Shown in pieces: positions 1-10,861 of a stretch of 64,000 nt of DNA. The notes below the pieces were generated by a model. It had not been told where the DNA came from and did no database searches. It saw only the letters and a program-made list of their open reading frames with translations. This DNA comes from Vermamoeba vermiformis (lineage: Eukaryota > Tubulinea > Echinamoebida). The DNA lies in contig JBEWZL010000152.1 of assembly GCA_045837725.1 (NCBI GenBank), forward strand, positions 310,001-374,000, in the 5' to 3' direction. Numbering within the stretch: position 1 is the first letter of the stretch; each line of letters opens with the position of its first letter. Both the position numbers and the translations under genes were made by a program.

Positions 1-2261
1 TCGTTAGTCCAGACTGAGGCCGACAAGCCAAAGTTGGTGTCATTAGCGCGGTGCAACACTTCGTCAAAGTTCTTCCAGCGCATGATAGCAGCAACAGGAC
101 CAAAGATCTCGTTAGTGCAAATGGGACTGTCGTGAGGCACGTCAACCAACAAAACTGGTCGAACGAACAAGCCCTTGGCGAGCTTGGGATCAGTGGGCAA
201 TGCGCTGCAGTGAACGGCACGCACGCCAGGGGTCTTTTCACCGATGTGAATGTAGTTCTTAATCTTTTCGAGTTGAGCCTAAAAAAATTGTGAAAAATTA
301 GACCAAGATATTTTTTGGACTGCGCGTGAAAAAAATGAGCAGAGGAGACTTACAGCAGTGATAACAGTACCAATATCAGTCTCTTCGGATTGAGGATCGC
401 CCATCTTCATAGCATCGATCTTTTGTTTCATCTTGGCAACAAATTCTTCGAAAATGTCTTCGTGGACGTAGATGCGGCTAGCAGCGGTACAAGATTGACC
501 TTGGCGAGTGAAGCGCACTAATAAATCACTATATTAACATCTAGTAATATCTTATATAACGTTATAATACGTACTAGAAACGATAGCGCCATCAACGACC
601 TTGTCAATTGACGCGTCCTTGTTGACGATCATAGGTGACTTGCCACCGAGTTCTATACATTGTGTTAATTACTATACTAATGATTATAATATGTACGTAC
701 CAAGGGTGACGGGGATCAACTTATCAGCAACACTGGCGTAGATTCTCTTGCCTGTCTCGACTGAGCCAGTGAAGCTAACCTTGCCGACGTCACGGTGCTA
801 GTTTTGATGTTAGACAAAGTGTAATAATAATAATACAATGATATTATATACTATATAGGATTCTGCCCTCTACCGGGCACTGCCACTCATAAGAGCGGTC
901 AGAAGTACAACTTAACAGTGCATTCATGAACGGTGACACGTGTCATGTCAAAAGTACAAAACATACCTTCACCAAGGGCTCACCGCAGTCTTCACCGTAG
1001 CCAGGTACAACGTTCAAGAGACCGGGAGGCAAGACTTGGTTGATAATTTGAGCGAGTCTGAGGACTGACAAAGGAGCTTCTTCAGCGGGCTTTACGACGA
1101 CACTGTTACCAGTGGCAAAAGCTATTCAAGGGCTAACGTTAGCGCCTATTTAACGTAGCTGCCGGGCGCGATCTTGTACGTACCAGGAGCGATCTTCAAA
1201 GCGAGCAACAAGAGCGGGGCGTTCCAAGGAATGATGGCACCAACAACACCAATAGGTTCACGAAGCTATGGAGTGTTAGTATTATGCTCATATAGGGTTT
1301 TATGAGTACGTACAGTCATAGTGAGTGAATCAGGATTGAACGGCAAAGTCTCGCCTTTGACCTCAGGCGCGAGACCACCGAAGAAGGAGAACAGATCTGA
1401 CACGACAGAGGCTTCGACACGACTCTCAGTGCGGATAGCCTTGCCTGTCTCGAGGGTCACTAACTTGGCCAATTCTTCGCTGTGTTCTTTGATCAGCTGT
1501 AACGGCAGTAATTAGCTTAGAAGATCCACTCAAACAAAAAATAAGAAATTTGCTAAATTTCTCATACTTAGTATTTAAAGATATTCTCAATAATATTTGT
1601 AATTAATACTATAATAATAATAATGAATGATACTTACAGCACCGCATTGAGCGATGATTTGACCGCGTTGACGAGCGCCGACTTGAGCCCAAGCCTTTTG
1701 AGCTTTCTTGGCCGAAGCGACGGCATCATTAATATCATCCTTATTACCTATAATAAACATGTTAGCATTAGTAGTCAATTTGCGGATAATTAGATCGAGA
1801 TCCGGATTTCCACGTGTCGAATAGATCAACTCTCTTTTACCTCTAGCAACATTAGCTACAAGTTCGCCAGTGGCGGGATTATTAACTTGGAATAATTTTC
1901 CACTGCGAGAAGCTTTAAACTGTAATTTTAAATGTTAATCCAGATGTATTGCCGACGATAAACAAATAAATTTGATTTAATGCTTATTAATATTACCTGT
2001 GAATCGATAATGATTTTGTTCTCCAATTCTTTGGCCAATTTGGAGGGTTCCAAATTAACGGCGAATTTTGAAACATGCCTAGGCATCAGATGCAGCGTTA
2101 GAACGACGCAAAATATGAAACAAGCTACTAGATCTTATTGTATGATATATTTTAGTATTATTAACGTACTGGGAGTAAGATCTGAGAGCGGATCTAGAAC
2201 CGCAACGGCTAGCCGTTCGGGAGAGCTTTCCGAAAGCAACTTTAGTAACTCGCGCAAACAT
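1..2261 (-). CDS. Mitochondrial aldehyde dehydrogenase (3' end cut by window)
   Basis: NAD(P)-dependent oxidation of an aldehyde to its acid, probably in the mitochondrial matrix. The first exon encodes an Arg/Ser-rich amphipathic leader ([19 protein letters not shown]) typical of a matrix-targeting peptide. Further exons give the ALDH Rossmann and catalytic domains: [14 protein letters not shown], the general-base segment TLELGGKSP, and the active-site cysteine in GQSCTAASR near 490. The last visible exon has EIFGPVA, a late ALDH motif, so only the final C-terminal segment lies outside the window. At least nine exons are seen, with short GT-AG introns. The start is the ATG at 2261-2259. It resembles the ALDH2/ALDH9 group, but I cannot fix the substrate. 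No frame break is seen. Confidence 0.93.
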
Positions 2262-2557
2262 GTCGTTGCTAGTGTAATGTAATATAGACAATAACTGAGC
2301 CAATTATCGGCTCGCAAAGTTATTTTTACGTCTAGAAAATTTGACGCAGAATTTTTCAAACGGTCAGATCTAAACCTCGATTGAACACCATAACATGATG
2401 CGCTTAATACTATTATGCATATATTGTAGAAAGATACTACGAGGGTATTGGGACAGAGTGGGAAGGAGCACAAATTATCTATCCCTTTTCTCCCTTTTCG
2501 TCAAATAACCAGTCCTGTCCTGGGGCAAAATCAATTAATTATACGTAGCACGCAATA

Positions 2558-3961
2558 ATGGAGCACGACACTATTGTATTTAATTGGATGGTGCACTTCC
2601 CGCCGGAGATCTTGCAAATAATTTTTTCCTTCATTTCTACGGGTGCATGGGCCAGGTAATTTGCTATTAAAAAATATTAATTTAATAAATATTACTTCGA
2701 ACAATATATAGACGATCGTGATTGGAGCTGCAATTAAAATACTCGTCTAGATCTGGCACTAATTTTTTTTAATTCAGCCTTTGTCAAGTATCAAAAGGAA
2801 TTAGAATGATAGCTCTTGCGCATATAGATGAACTTTGGCTCCCTAATGAATGGCACGCAATGAAAGCAGCGCATCTAATGCCGAACGTCAAAAAGTTTAA
2901 AGGCCATCTGAATGTACCCTCGCATTTAGGCTATTTAAAACAACTACCCGAGCTGTTCTCCGACTTAAGAGACTTAGATATTACAGTTGACGATAGCCTC
3001 GGTCATTATTTCAAGTTACCGGACTCACTCACTAAACTGACGAATCTAGAGCGTTTGAAACTGGGCTGCTACGGCAACGATAATATTATGGCAAATATAG
3101 CTCTTCACTGCACCAAGATTACGAGCTTAACAATGCATGGCGTCAAAGAACAATATCTTCTAGCGATGACGCAACTCAAAGAATTTTCGGGCCACACGGC
3201 TGGGCCTAACAACACCAATTATTCCAAATTAAGTAATTTGCAGAAGCTGAAAGGACCGTTGGCACAACTTGGCATTGAAAAATTACAAAATTTACGCGTG
3301 TTTTATGCTGACACGTATACTCCAAACCTCGGAACGTTTCCAAAAATTCTTCGACAGTTGCCTAATTTGGAAAGACTAGGCTGTAGCATCTCCGGAAACG
3401 ATGAAGAATTGGTCAATGGACTGAAAGATATGACACAACTGACGCATTTAAGCGTACAATTTGTCGGTGATTCAGGCCTAAGCAAAATTTTAACGGATCT
3501 GACGCAGTTAAGATCATTAAAAGTAAGTACTATGACTACTGATACAGTTATTAATAACAATTTCTGGTCAGATCTTGTCACAAGTTTCGGATGAGATAGT
3601 CTCCCAATTGACGTGGCTAACAAAATTAAAAGTTTACGGGAAGTCAGATCTGCTCGAAAAAATCTGCACAAAGCTAACTCGATTGAAGTATTTCAAATAT
3701 GGAACCACCAATGTCTATTACGGCATTCCTAAATTTAGCGATCACCTAACTCAACTTCAACAGTTAGAGACGCTAACATGCGACAATGTTACTATGACCT
3801 CGCCGGAGAATTTTCGGGGAATTTTGACTCAATTGCAGAAATTAAAGCGTGTCGAGATTACTTGCAACGAATTGGATTGGAGGTCTTTGAAGAAGCTTGA
3901 CTGGCGTCCCATTCAGCATGTAGTCGTTAACTATATGACCATATGGTCTGAATTCAAATAA
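2558..3961 (+). CDS. F-box / leucine-rich-repeat protein
   Basis: Likely substrate receptor of an SCF ubiquitin ligase. Exon 1 (2558-2655) and the start of exon 2 (from 2778) join to an F-box: FPPEILQIIFSFISTGAWA then SLCQVSKGIR. The rest is irregular leucine-rich repeats (LTNLERLKLG, LSNLQKLKG, LPNLERLG, LTQLRSLK) running to the stop at 3959-3961. Two introns fit the reading frame: 2656-2777 and 3523-3571. The second has a perfect GTAAGT donor and preserves phase. About 410 residues. F-box plus LRR is the FBXL architecture. The target cannot be read from sequence. Confidence 0.82.
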
Positions 3962-4066
3962 ATAATAGCTTTTTTTGACAGCACGTCATTTTTTGTGCCG
4001 ATCTAAATCCGATCCGAAAAGATTCAATTTTATTTTACAGTTTTCTCGTTTCTAATAGATATTCTT

Positions 4067-5101
4067 TTACTGGGCTTTAACGTGATCACCTTCGGTAGAT
4101 TTCATTTCCATTTCCTTTTGCTCTTGCATTTTTTTCAAATTCTTTTTATGGACGGCTTCGATGATCTGCGCTACGGCGGGTGATAACAAAGCAACGCCAA
4201 GTCCTACTACTAGATATCCTACTGGCCTAGGATAATGTATTATTAATAACTTGCCATTTTAACAAACGCCGGTTTAACAATTGCCTTAAAAGGAAATGTC
4301 ATAATTGATAACATAAATTAAGCGGCTAATTTAAGAATAAAAATAATTAATTAATACGGCGTGGATGTGTGCTTACCTCGTATAATAGTCCCAGCCCCAC
4401 ATCGCCGAGGCATTCAGAAATTGAAAGACGGAGTTGGCGTTAAGCACCAAAATAATAGCTCCTAATATTCTTCTATTGCCGGGAATATTAGGATCGTACC
4501 ACTTCCATGTCTTTTGTAATTTTTTGTCCTCTCGATTCATAAATCGAACGAAATTGAGGACCCGGCCAGGAAAAGACAAAAATTGCGTGATGGTGAATAA
4601 TGCAGTGACGATTTGCGAGTTAACTTCGATCCATAGCATATATTGATAAGGTGTAGTAGGTACCCATGTGGTTAGAACCTAAATTTAATTTAAATTAGCC
4701 GATAGAAAAATAACAGATCCGTTGGATCTCGTGCAAACGAGTCGTCATAATACTAAATTATAAGCGCATATATAGTTAACCATAAGTAAGGTCAAAATAA
4801 TACTACTGACTATTAGTACGATTAAGATTCAAATTCAAAAACAGCATTCAGAGTCACTTACCATAAATATAACGGCGCCAGTTGCAACGTTCAATAAAAG
4901 TGCTATTAATATTATATATGCTAGCGGCTTCCGTAATATTGCTTTTAGTTTCGCGATTTTTTCCTGCCGGATTTGCTTTTTTGTTTTCACTGGCTGTATA
5001 GACGGCGATGGTTCTGAAAATACTGGTGATATTACTGTCGTTTCTGTTTGTGCCAATATTTCCGTCTCTGTTGAATGGCGACCGCTTGATTCACTGGACA
5101 T
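4067..5101 (-). CDS. Multi-pass membrane protein, DUF2985-like
   Basis: Three-exon gene. Exon 1 encodes a Ser/Thr-rich cytosolic N-terminus and a Lys-rich stretch, then a hydrophobic helix (PLAYIILIALLLNVATGAVI). Exon 2 has two more hydrophobic stretches around WIEVNSQIVTALFTITQF and ILGAIILVLNANSVFQFLN. Exon 3 adds a fourth (PVGYLVVGLGVALLSPAVAQ) and a charged Lys/Glu-rich tail ending at TAA 4067-4069. The segment 'W-E-V-N-S-Q-(x)n-A-L-F' followed by a basic 'F/W-R' region resembles the DUF2985 membrane domain known mostly from fungi and some amoebae. That match is from memory, not a search. An alternative in-frame ATG lies at 5146. Function is unknown. Confidence 0.65.
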
Positions 5102-5377
5102 TTTAAATACGAGCAGATCTGGATCGCTACTTCGCAGGCTAATCAAGACAAAACTACAATTGATAATAGAAATATGGGTGCTATATATTACATTGATTAC
5201 ATTGTAATACTGTTAGAACGGTTGTCAATAATTTGCACGTACTAACTTTTACTCCGTTGAAGATATTTTAACAATTTTATTGCTGGATCAACAAACACAA
5301 GAGATTTTTAAGGAATAATATGTAGCTATATACATATAATTAATTATACTACATGAAGAATATTTACAAGCTTCAAA

Positions 5378-5953
5378 TTAAATTCTGTGGCCCCATTTAT
5401 CGTGCTTAGCGTAACAGTCTCGTGCCCAGTGACTATCTCGACCACATCTGAAGCAGCAATCCGATTTGCCGAGATATTCACCATCAATAGAGACCTTAGT
5501 ATAACAATCTGTCACACCATGACCGTCTCTACCACATCTGACGCAAAAGTCATCGTCATCTTGGTAGATTTGTTGCTGGACCGGCGCAGAATATTGCTTC
5601 ATAAATTTTAGTGGACATTGATTTGCCATATGCCCATTTTGGCCGCATCCATAGCACCGCTGCGTATTGGTACGAAGCAAATCTAGTGGTGGATTTTGCA
5701 GCTCGGTTTGAACCCACGGCCCACCTCTCACTTTATCAACACCATATCTAGCCATATATTCTAGAGTTTTAGCCGTCTCTACTGCTTCATTTCCATCGAC
5801 TACCAGTTCAATCTGTTCTACTGGATGTATCTGCGTCCATACAGCGCCATTTCCGGTCATATGCGCCATTATTCTGTCATCGAAATTACGCGTAAATCCC
5901 ACATAATAATTTCCACCCCTTAATTTCAGGACATAGACCAATCCGTTCGACAT
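5378..5953 (-). CDS. GIY-YIG nuclease-like protein with three zinc knuckles (copy 1)
   Basis: Intronless, 191 residues. Residues 1-80 form a GIY-YIG fold: GLVYVLKLRGGNYYVGFTRN supplies the two tyrosine motifs, followed by the helix Arg (DDRIMAH) and the family-specific GAVWTQIHP and YGVDKVRGGPW. Three CX2CX4HX4C zinc knuckles follow (CYGCGQNGHMANQC, CVRCGRDGHGVTDC, CFRCGRDSHWARDC). Proteins of this GIY-YIG plus CCHC type are, to my knowledge, found in giant DNA viruses and protists. Their substrate is not established; DNA or RNA cleavage is inferred from the fold. A paralogue lies immediately upstream at 6412-7005. A 126-base piece of this gene is duplicated at 40081-40206. Confidence 0.85.
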   Translation of the reverse strand: MSNGLVYVLKLRGGNYYVGFTRNFDDRIMAHMTGNGAVWTQIHPVEQIELVVDGNEAVETAKTLEYMARYGVDKVRGGPWVQTELQNPPLDLLRTNTQRCYGCGQNGHMANQCPLKFMKQYSAPVQQQIYQDDDDFCVRCGRDGHGVTDCYTKVSIDGEYLGKSDCCFRCGRDSHWARDCYAKHDKWGHRI

Positions 5954-6411
5954 CTAGAAAAAAGAATTCTTTGTCATTAGTTTATTGACCAATTAACTCA
6001 TCAGGCGAGTCAGTAATTATATACTAACCTTGAATTGTGGTATCACCACCACGTTCAAACTTCAGGATCAAAAGGCTGCACGCCAGAAATGTAAAGGACA
6101 TTCCGAACGTAAGCACTGATACTTTATCATTAAGTCACTTAATAATATAAATGTTATAGCTCGATAGAAAAGCTAAAAAGCATCATTTGGCATCGATCTG
6201 AAGTGGGTCAAGATTAGATCAGACGCTGGGGATAGATCCGTGTAAACCTCACTAAAAGTAAGTTTATTTATTTAATATGGTTAATACAATAATAATGAAT
6301 TTCTGCAATAATTTAAATTGCCTTACAACAGAATGAGGGCACCCTTACAATCAATTTCGATTTACTTCCACTCAATAATGCATTTCTATTGTTCTATGTA
6401 CACTTTTATTA
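5954..6411. other. Intergenic gap between the GIY-YIG paralogues
   Basis: AT-rich spacer that must hold the promoter of copy 1 and the 3' end of copy 2. I see no conserved coding frame. An in-frame leader exon for copy 1 is not needed because its ATG at 5953 opens the GIY-YIG domain directly. Confidence 0.5.
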
Positions 6412-7005
6412 TTATAATCTATTGCCCCATCGATCAAAGTTCGCTACGCAATCCTGGGACCAGTGGTTGTTCCTACCACATCTGGAACAGCAGTCGTCAT
6501 TGCCGATGAACTGTCTATTCCAGGTAAATGATGCCCGACAATTATCATATGAATGGTTATTACGGCCGCATCGAACGCAGAACTCGTCGACGTATGATTC
6601 CGAATCTGAGCCAGGGGACTGGCAGGATTGCTCTTCTTCGCCTGAATTATAGCCATTTTGAGGATACGATGGGCATTCGTTCGAGTCGTGGCCATAGAAT
6701 CCACAGTAATGGCAGCTGAAGGAATAAGCACGAACCAAATCTCGAGGTAAGCGCTGGATGTCGACTTGAGACCAGGGGCCGCCTCGAACTCTATGAACAC
6801 CATATTTTGCCATATATTTTAGAGTTACTTGTTGTTCTACTTCTTCGTTTCCATGATATACACCGATGACTTCTTCCACGGGATGTAGTTGGGTCCAAAC
6901 TGCTCCTCTGCCTTCCCAATGCGCTTTAATTCTCTCCTGAAAATTACGAGAATAACCAATATAATAATATCCTCCACGTAAACGCAAGACGTAAACAGTG
7001 TCCAT
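6412..7005 (-). CDS. GIY-YIG nuclease-like protein with three zinc knuckles (copy 2)
   Basis: Intronless tandem paralogue of 5378-5953, 197 residues, same strand. It has the same layout: MDTVYVLRLRGGYYYIGYSR, RIKAHWEGRGAVWTQLHPVE, YGVHRVRGGPW, then three CCHC knuckles (CHYCGFYGHDSNEC, CVRCGRNNHSYDNC, CSRCGRNNHWSQDC). Between knuckles 1 and 2 is an acidic/Ser linker (GEEEQSCQSPGSDSESY) not found in copy 1. The two proteins are diverged at the residue level but align end to end, so the duplication is old while both frames remain open, which suggests both are under selection. The start ATG (7005-7003) is placed as in copy 1. Confidence 0.85.
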   Translation of the reverse strand: MDTVYVLRLRGGYYYIGYSRNFQERIKAHWEGRGAVWTQLHPVEEVIGVYHGNEEVEQQVTLKYMAKYGVHRVRGGPWSQVDIQRLPRDLVRAYSFSCHYCGFYGHDSNECPSYPQNGYNSGEEEQSCQSPGSDSESYVDEFCVRCGRNNHSYDNCRASFTWNRQFIGNDDCCSRCGRNNHWSQDCVANFDRWGNRL

Positions 7006-7450
7006 TCTCTCGAACAGTCCAAGAACTTTCTGCGGTAGATCGTGTTAAACTAAATCGCCATGTTGGACTCGGGTTGTGACTTACGGTGATGTGAGGTGTT
7101 GTGATTAGTATACAAACAATATCAAAAATGAAATTAATTTCACAGCAACAGGTTGAAATCCCAAAAAGCGAGGACAACTGAAAATTCTTTTCGGGACAAT
7201 ACCTTGCCCCAAAAGCCTTTAAGTTAAACGACCAAAATTTTAAATAATAAGTGTTTCAAGTCATATTTAGTCGTTCACATGTATTTAAATAATGAATTAA
7301 TAATTCTTATCTCTCGCAGGCTGGATCGCGTTAAAATCTTAACGGAACTACACGCTGGCTTCACATAATCAAAAATAGAATCTCGCTGGTTTGCTTGACA
7401 CTTAATTCGATGCGCCAGAAAGATCCAAGTTTTGGCGTTCGTAAGTCACG
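7006..7450. other. Intergenic gap, divergent promoters
   Basis: AT-rich spacer between the divergent GIY-YIG copy 2 and the decayed ankyrin gene. I see no coding signal or RNA gene in it. Confidence 0.45.
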
Positions 7451-8199
7451 ATGTTGGACGCTGGTTTCGACTACTTGACAGCTATGAAAGACGCTCTTGC
7501 CATTGGTCGCTTGCAACTCGTCTTGACTCTGTTGTCTAAGACTAAAGAAGACAGCGTCGTTCAAAAGGTCAGCGACAAGAAACAAAACTTGTTCCACGCT
7601 CTTGGCCAGTCCTGCTACTCTCAAAGACAACAGAGTGTTACCGTTATTATAATATATTCATATCGTCTAACTTGTCGTTTAGGTGTCATTCACAACTGTT
7701 GCCGAGAAGTTGTTGGCACGTGAAGTTGACATCAAATTGATTGACAACAAGGGCAGATCGTCGTTGCACTATGCTGCCAAGAGAGGCGACAAAGAGCTGT
7801 GCGAGTTCTTGCTTGAAAAGGGATTGGACCCCAACCTCGTCGATAAGAAGCAACAGACACCGTTCTCATTGGCCATTCAAAACTCCGGACGAAAACGGCA
7901 ACTTGGTCTAGTTGTTCATGAAGAAGAAGGCTAACGTCAACAGTATGTTCTTGCACGAACAACGCAAGATCACACCGTTGATTTACTACATCAAGCAACT
8001 CAACAAGAAATCGTTGAGACGTATTGCGGATTCGGATGCCGAAGAAAAGGAGGAAAAAGACGACGAGAAGAGCGAGAATGACGAAGATGCTGATCTTATT
8101 AACGCCAACTTGTACTACCTCCGCGAATTCAACGAGTAGATTGTGTACGACACTAGCCAGGTCAGAATGCGCTACTTGATCCAACTCAAGCGCAAATAA
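7451..8199 (+). pseudogene. Decayed ankyrin-repeat gene
   Basis: Ankyrin repeats are clear: KGRSSLHYAAKRGDKELCEF then LLEKGLDPNLVDKKQQTPFS, and LFMKKKANVN further on. The frame is not continuous. It shifts by +1 near 7604 (after FHAL, continuing ASPATLKDNR), crosses a plausible intron (about 7634-7682), shifts +1 again near 7887 (after QNS, continuing DENGNLV), and meets in-frame TAG codons at 7909-7911 and near 8138. The last readable block is acidic (EEKEEKDDEKSEND) and ends at TAA 8199. The layout (repeats, then an acidic linker) resembles the N-terminus of ankyrin-bearing PARP-type proteins of amoebae, but no catalytic domain is present. Either a pseudogene fragment or an error-rich stretch. 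Confidence 0.7.
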
Positions 8200-8368
8200 T
8201 TTTCTGAGATTGAGGTTAGTCTTTAAAGACTCGTTAATCATATTAATCATACATAGAACAATATTAAAATCCGATTTTCCTTTTATGGTGATCCGTAACG
8301 CTTTAAACGCGTTTTCGGCATAAAAACGGTTTTAGTTTCTATTCTATTTGTAAGAAACAACACGTAAA

Positions 8369-10132
8369 ATGGTTTCCTTTCACTTCGTGCTGGTCTTGTG
8401 CTCTTGCGTCGTACTCTCGACTGCATCAAATACTCCGATCTGGCTTTCTCCGTTGAACACCTCTGATACAAGTAAGTGTTGTTCATTGTAGATTTATTCT
8501 CGATTTCAGTTATGTGCTCAACCCAATTTTTTTGTTAATTTTTATTCGTTACAACGCATTGTAATGTTAGGGCAGTTTTTTGTTACATTAACTATTGTAG
8601 TAAAATTAACAAGATCTTTAGTAATTTAAATTTAAGCTGTGCGCTATAACTGAAATTGAGCATAAAGCAAAAACTTAAAATTTATTTAGGTGAATTTCAA
8701 TCGCCCAGATACGAGTGGACAGACATCAGCACTGGTGCTGGCGGCAGAGCTGGAGGTTTTTTGGTTGAAACAGATTCAAAAGGAACAATTTGGATTACTG
8801 GTGGCTACAGTTATACCAGAGATAATTCAAACGCTGTTTGGAACTACGACCCCAAGACTGATCTTTACCGTTGGGTCGCCGGCGCCGTCAATGACTCCAG
8901 CGTTGATCTGGTGGTTGTCACTGAGTATGGTGTGCCCAATGCTAACGGATTTCCTGGTAAAATGACTTTTACCGCTTCGGCGATCGACCATAACGACAAC
9001 ATCTGGATTTATGGAAGCGAAGATGGCATTACAAACATGTTCTGGCGGTTCAACACGACGTCATTTGAGTTTACTAACTTCATGATACAACGATACGCTC
9101 CTCCCCGTGTACGGCGAAGTTGGCGTCCCTGCATCTGGCAACACTCCTGGAGAACTTGAAGGCGCTAGTCTCACTGTTGACTCTCAAAACAATCTGTGGC
9201 TCTTAGGAGGCTATCGCTCAGGAACTGTCAACAGCGTATGGCATTTCAATACTACGTCACTGATGTGGACTTTTGTTGGAGGCGACGCTCTTAACCCCGT
9301 CAAAATCGACTTTGCGAACAAGACTTGGAATGGCCGTTGGATGGCTGCCTCTACAATTGATGAAGAAGATCGTATTTGGATATTCGGTGGATATGGAGAC
9401 GGTCCAGCTGGCGAGCAAAGAGTAGATTGGGGTGACATGTGGTCTTTTGACACGAAGACTTTGAAGTGGCGTGTCGAATGGGGAAACGAATCTTCACTCT
9501 TGATAAACAGTTCTTTAGCAGTGCCCGACGACTTCGACATTAACAACTATCCGCGGTCTAGAACAGGCGGTTTGATGGTTGACAGACGAGACGGCACATT
9601 GCTCGTTGGCGGTGGAAGTTTTTACGTTACTGACCAGGGCTTAAATGATTTTTGGCTATTCAACAAGACGAGCAAGATGTGGAAGCTCGTGTACGGCAGT
9701 ATTGGTTCTGATAAAGTCCCGAATAATTTCACAAATTACCGTGCCAAAGGAAGTGTTTTTGGATCTCGGATCTACCCGGGCAGATCAGGTGGCATTCATA
9801 ATCGTGGTAATCTCATTCTATATGGTGGTGAGGGTGGCAACTTAGCGTTCAGTGACATCTGGATCTTGCCTCAAGACCAGTGCGTGGGTGCCAATAACGA
9901 TTGTGACGTCAACGCTGACTGCGTCGCGTCCCCTACTGATTACTTCTCGCACACTTGTACCTGCAAAGAAGGCTATACTGGTAACGGCAAAACTTGCACC
10001 TTGCCTTCTCCATCCTCCGGATCGCCTTCTCCTGCGCCCTCCGGTTCGCCCTCTCCTTCTAAGACATCGGAAGCCGCTATCAAATTTGCCGTGCCTGTCT
10101 TTGCTATATTTTATGCCGTATTATCTGCGTAA
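8369..10132 (+). CDS. Secreted or surface-anchored Kelch-repeat protein with EGF-like domain
   Basis: Exon 1 (8369 to about 8471) encodes a signal peptide (MVSFHFVLVLCSCVVLSTAS). After one intron, exon 2 from about 8690 encodes repeated Kelch-type blades (NLWLLGGYRSGTVNSVWHFN, RIWIFGGYGDG, DGTLLVGGGSFY, NLILYGGEGG). An EGF-like module with six cysteines follows (CVGANNDCDVNADC to CTCKEGYTGNGKTC), then a Ser/Pro linker built on the repeat PSPSGSPSPAPSGSPSPS and a hydrophobic C-terminus (IKFAVPVFAIFYAVLSA) that could be a GPI signal or a membrane anchor. The frame moves by +1 at about 9085-9089, between TNFM and YNDTLLPVYG. Both sides are good Kelch sequence, so this is an indel or assembly error, not the end of the gene. 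Possible adhesion or recognition role. Confidence 0.82.
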
Positions 10133-10317
10133 TTAAATACTTTGAGATTTTACCGTAGAAAAAGTTTGATTTACTGGTTGCCTGGCTTAAGTCGAAGTAC
10201 CAATGTATTACATTCGATCCCCCGGTGTAGAAGAAGCTGACCTCAGAACCTCGCCACGTCTTGACATCAACATAGACACAAAGAGAAACGCACCAATTAT
10301 TATATGGCGTGGCCATT

Positions 10318-10600
10318 CCAGCCATCACATCCGCTGTACCGGCAACGTCCCGAGACGCAACAGAAGCACTCAAGACGGCAATCCAGATTCAGCACGAGGC
10401 AACTACCCTCGTTGGTCTGCTAAGGGTGTCGGAGTCTACATTACTCGATCTCGGCAAGCCAGTCAAACTCTGCAGCATCGAAGTAGCTTGGTATCAAGGA
10501 GATACGGGTCAAATTTTTCGATTTGAGCACACCTTAGACAACGTTTCTTATTCTCAAGTTTACTCTGGCAACAACTGCTCACAACAAACCTCCAGACCTA
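10318..10600 (+). pseudogene. Fragment of an F5/8-type (discoidin-like) carbohydrate-binding domain
   Basis: Two overlapping frames together read like one discoidin-type domain: DGNPDSARGNYPRWSAKGVG in one, then LDLGKPVKLCSIEVAWYQGD and FEHTLDNVSYSQVYSGNN in the next. Family members commonly have a 'DGN..TRWSA..' start followed by 'DLG....LCSIEIAWYKGD'. The frame moves +1 near 10445, and neither side extends into a longer gene. No start codon with a signal peptide precedes it. It lies just downstream of the Kelch-EGF gene, so it may be the remains of a neighbouring secreted protein. Called a relic. Confidence 0.6.
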
Positions 10601-10861
10601 CGAGATCACCACTGTCAGTGAATGGTGCAGTATCAACGAGATCGCAAGGCGTCGATTAGTTTAAGCAACTGAGTCACTTTATGAACAAATTAGCTATTGT
10701 TTGGTGACTAATTCCAAGCCAACGGTAAGTTTACCTACGTCTGAGACGGTTACGCAATTTTTTTCGGGTGCGAATCCAGTTGAGTGCTGTTGACGTTGAA
10801 ATAATTTATATAAATTTACATTTTACCTTACTATTATACATGTTTTATATTCGACCTAAAC

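Noticed and set aside
7909-7911. TAG reassigned to an amino acid
   Set aside because: Only one weak case in a decayed gene. TAG is the natural end of the E1-like gene, and TAA/TGA end others, so the standard code explains the window.
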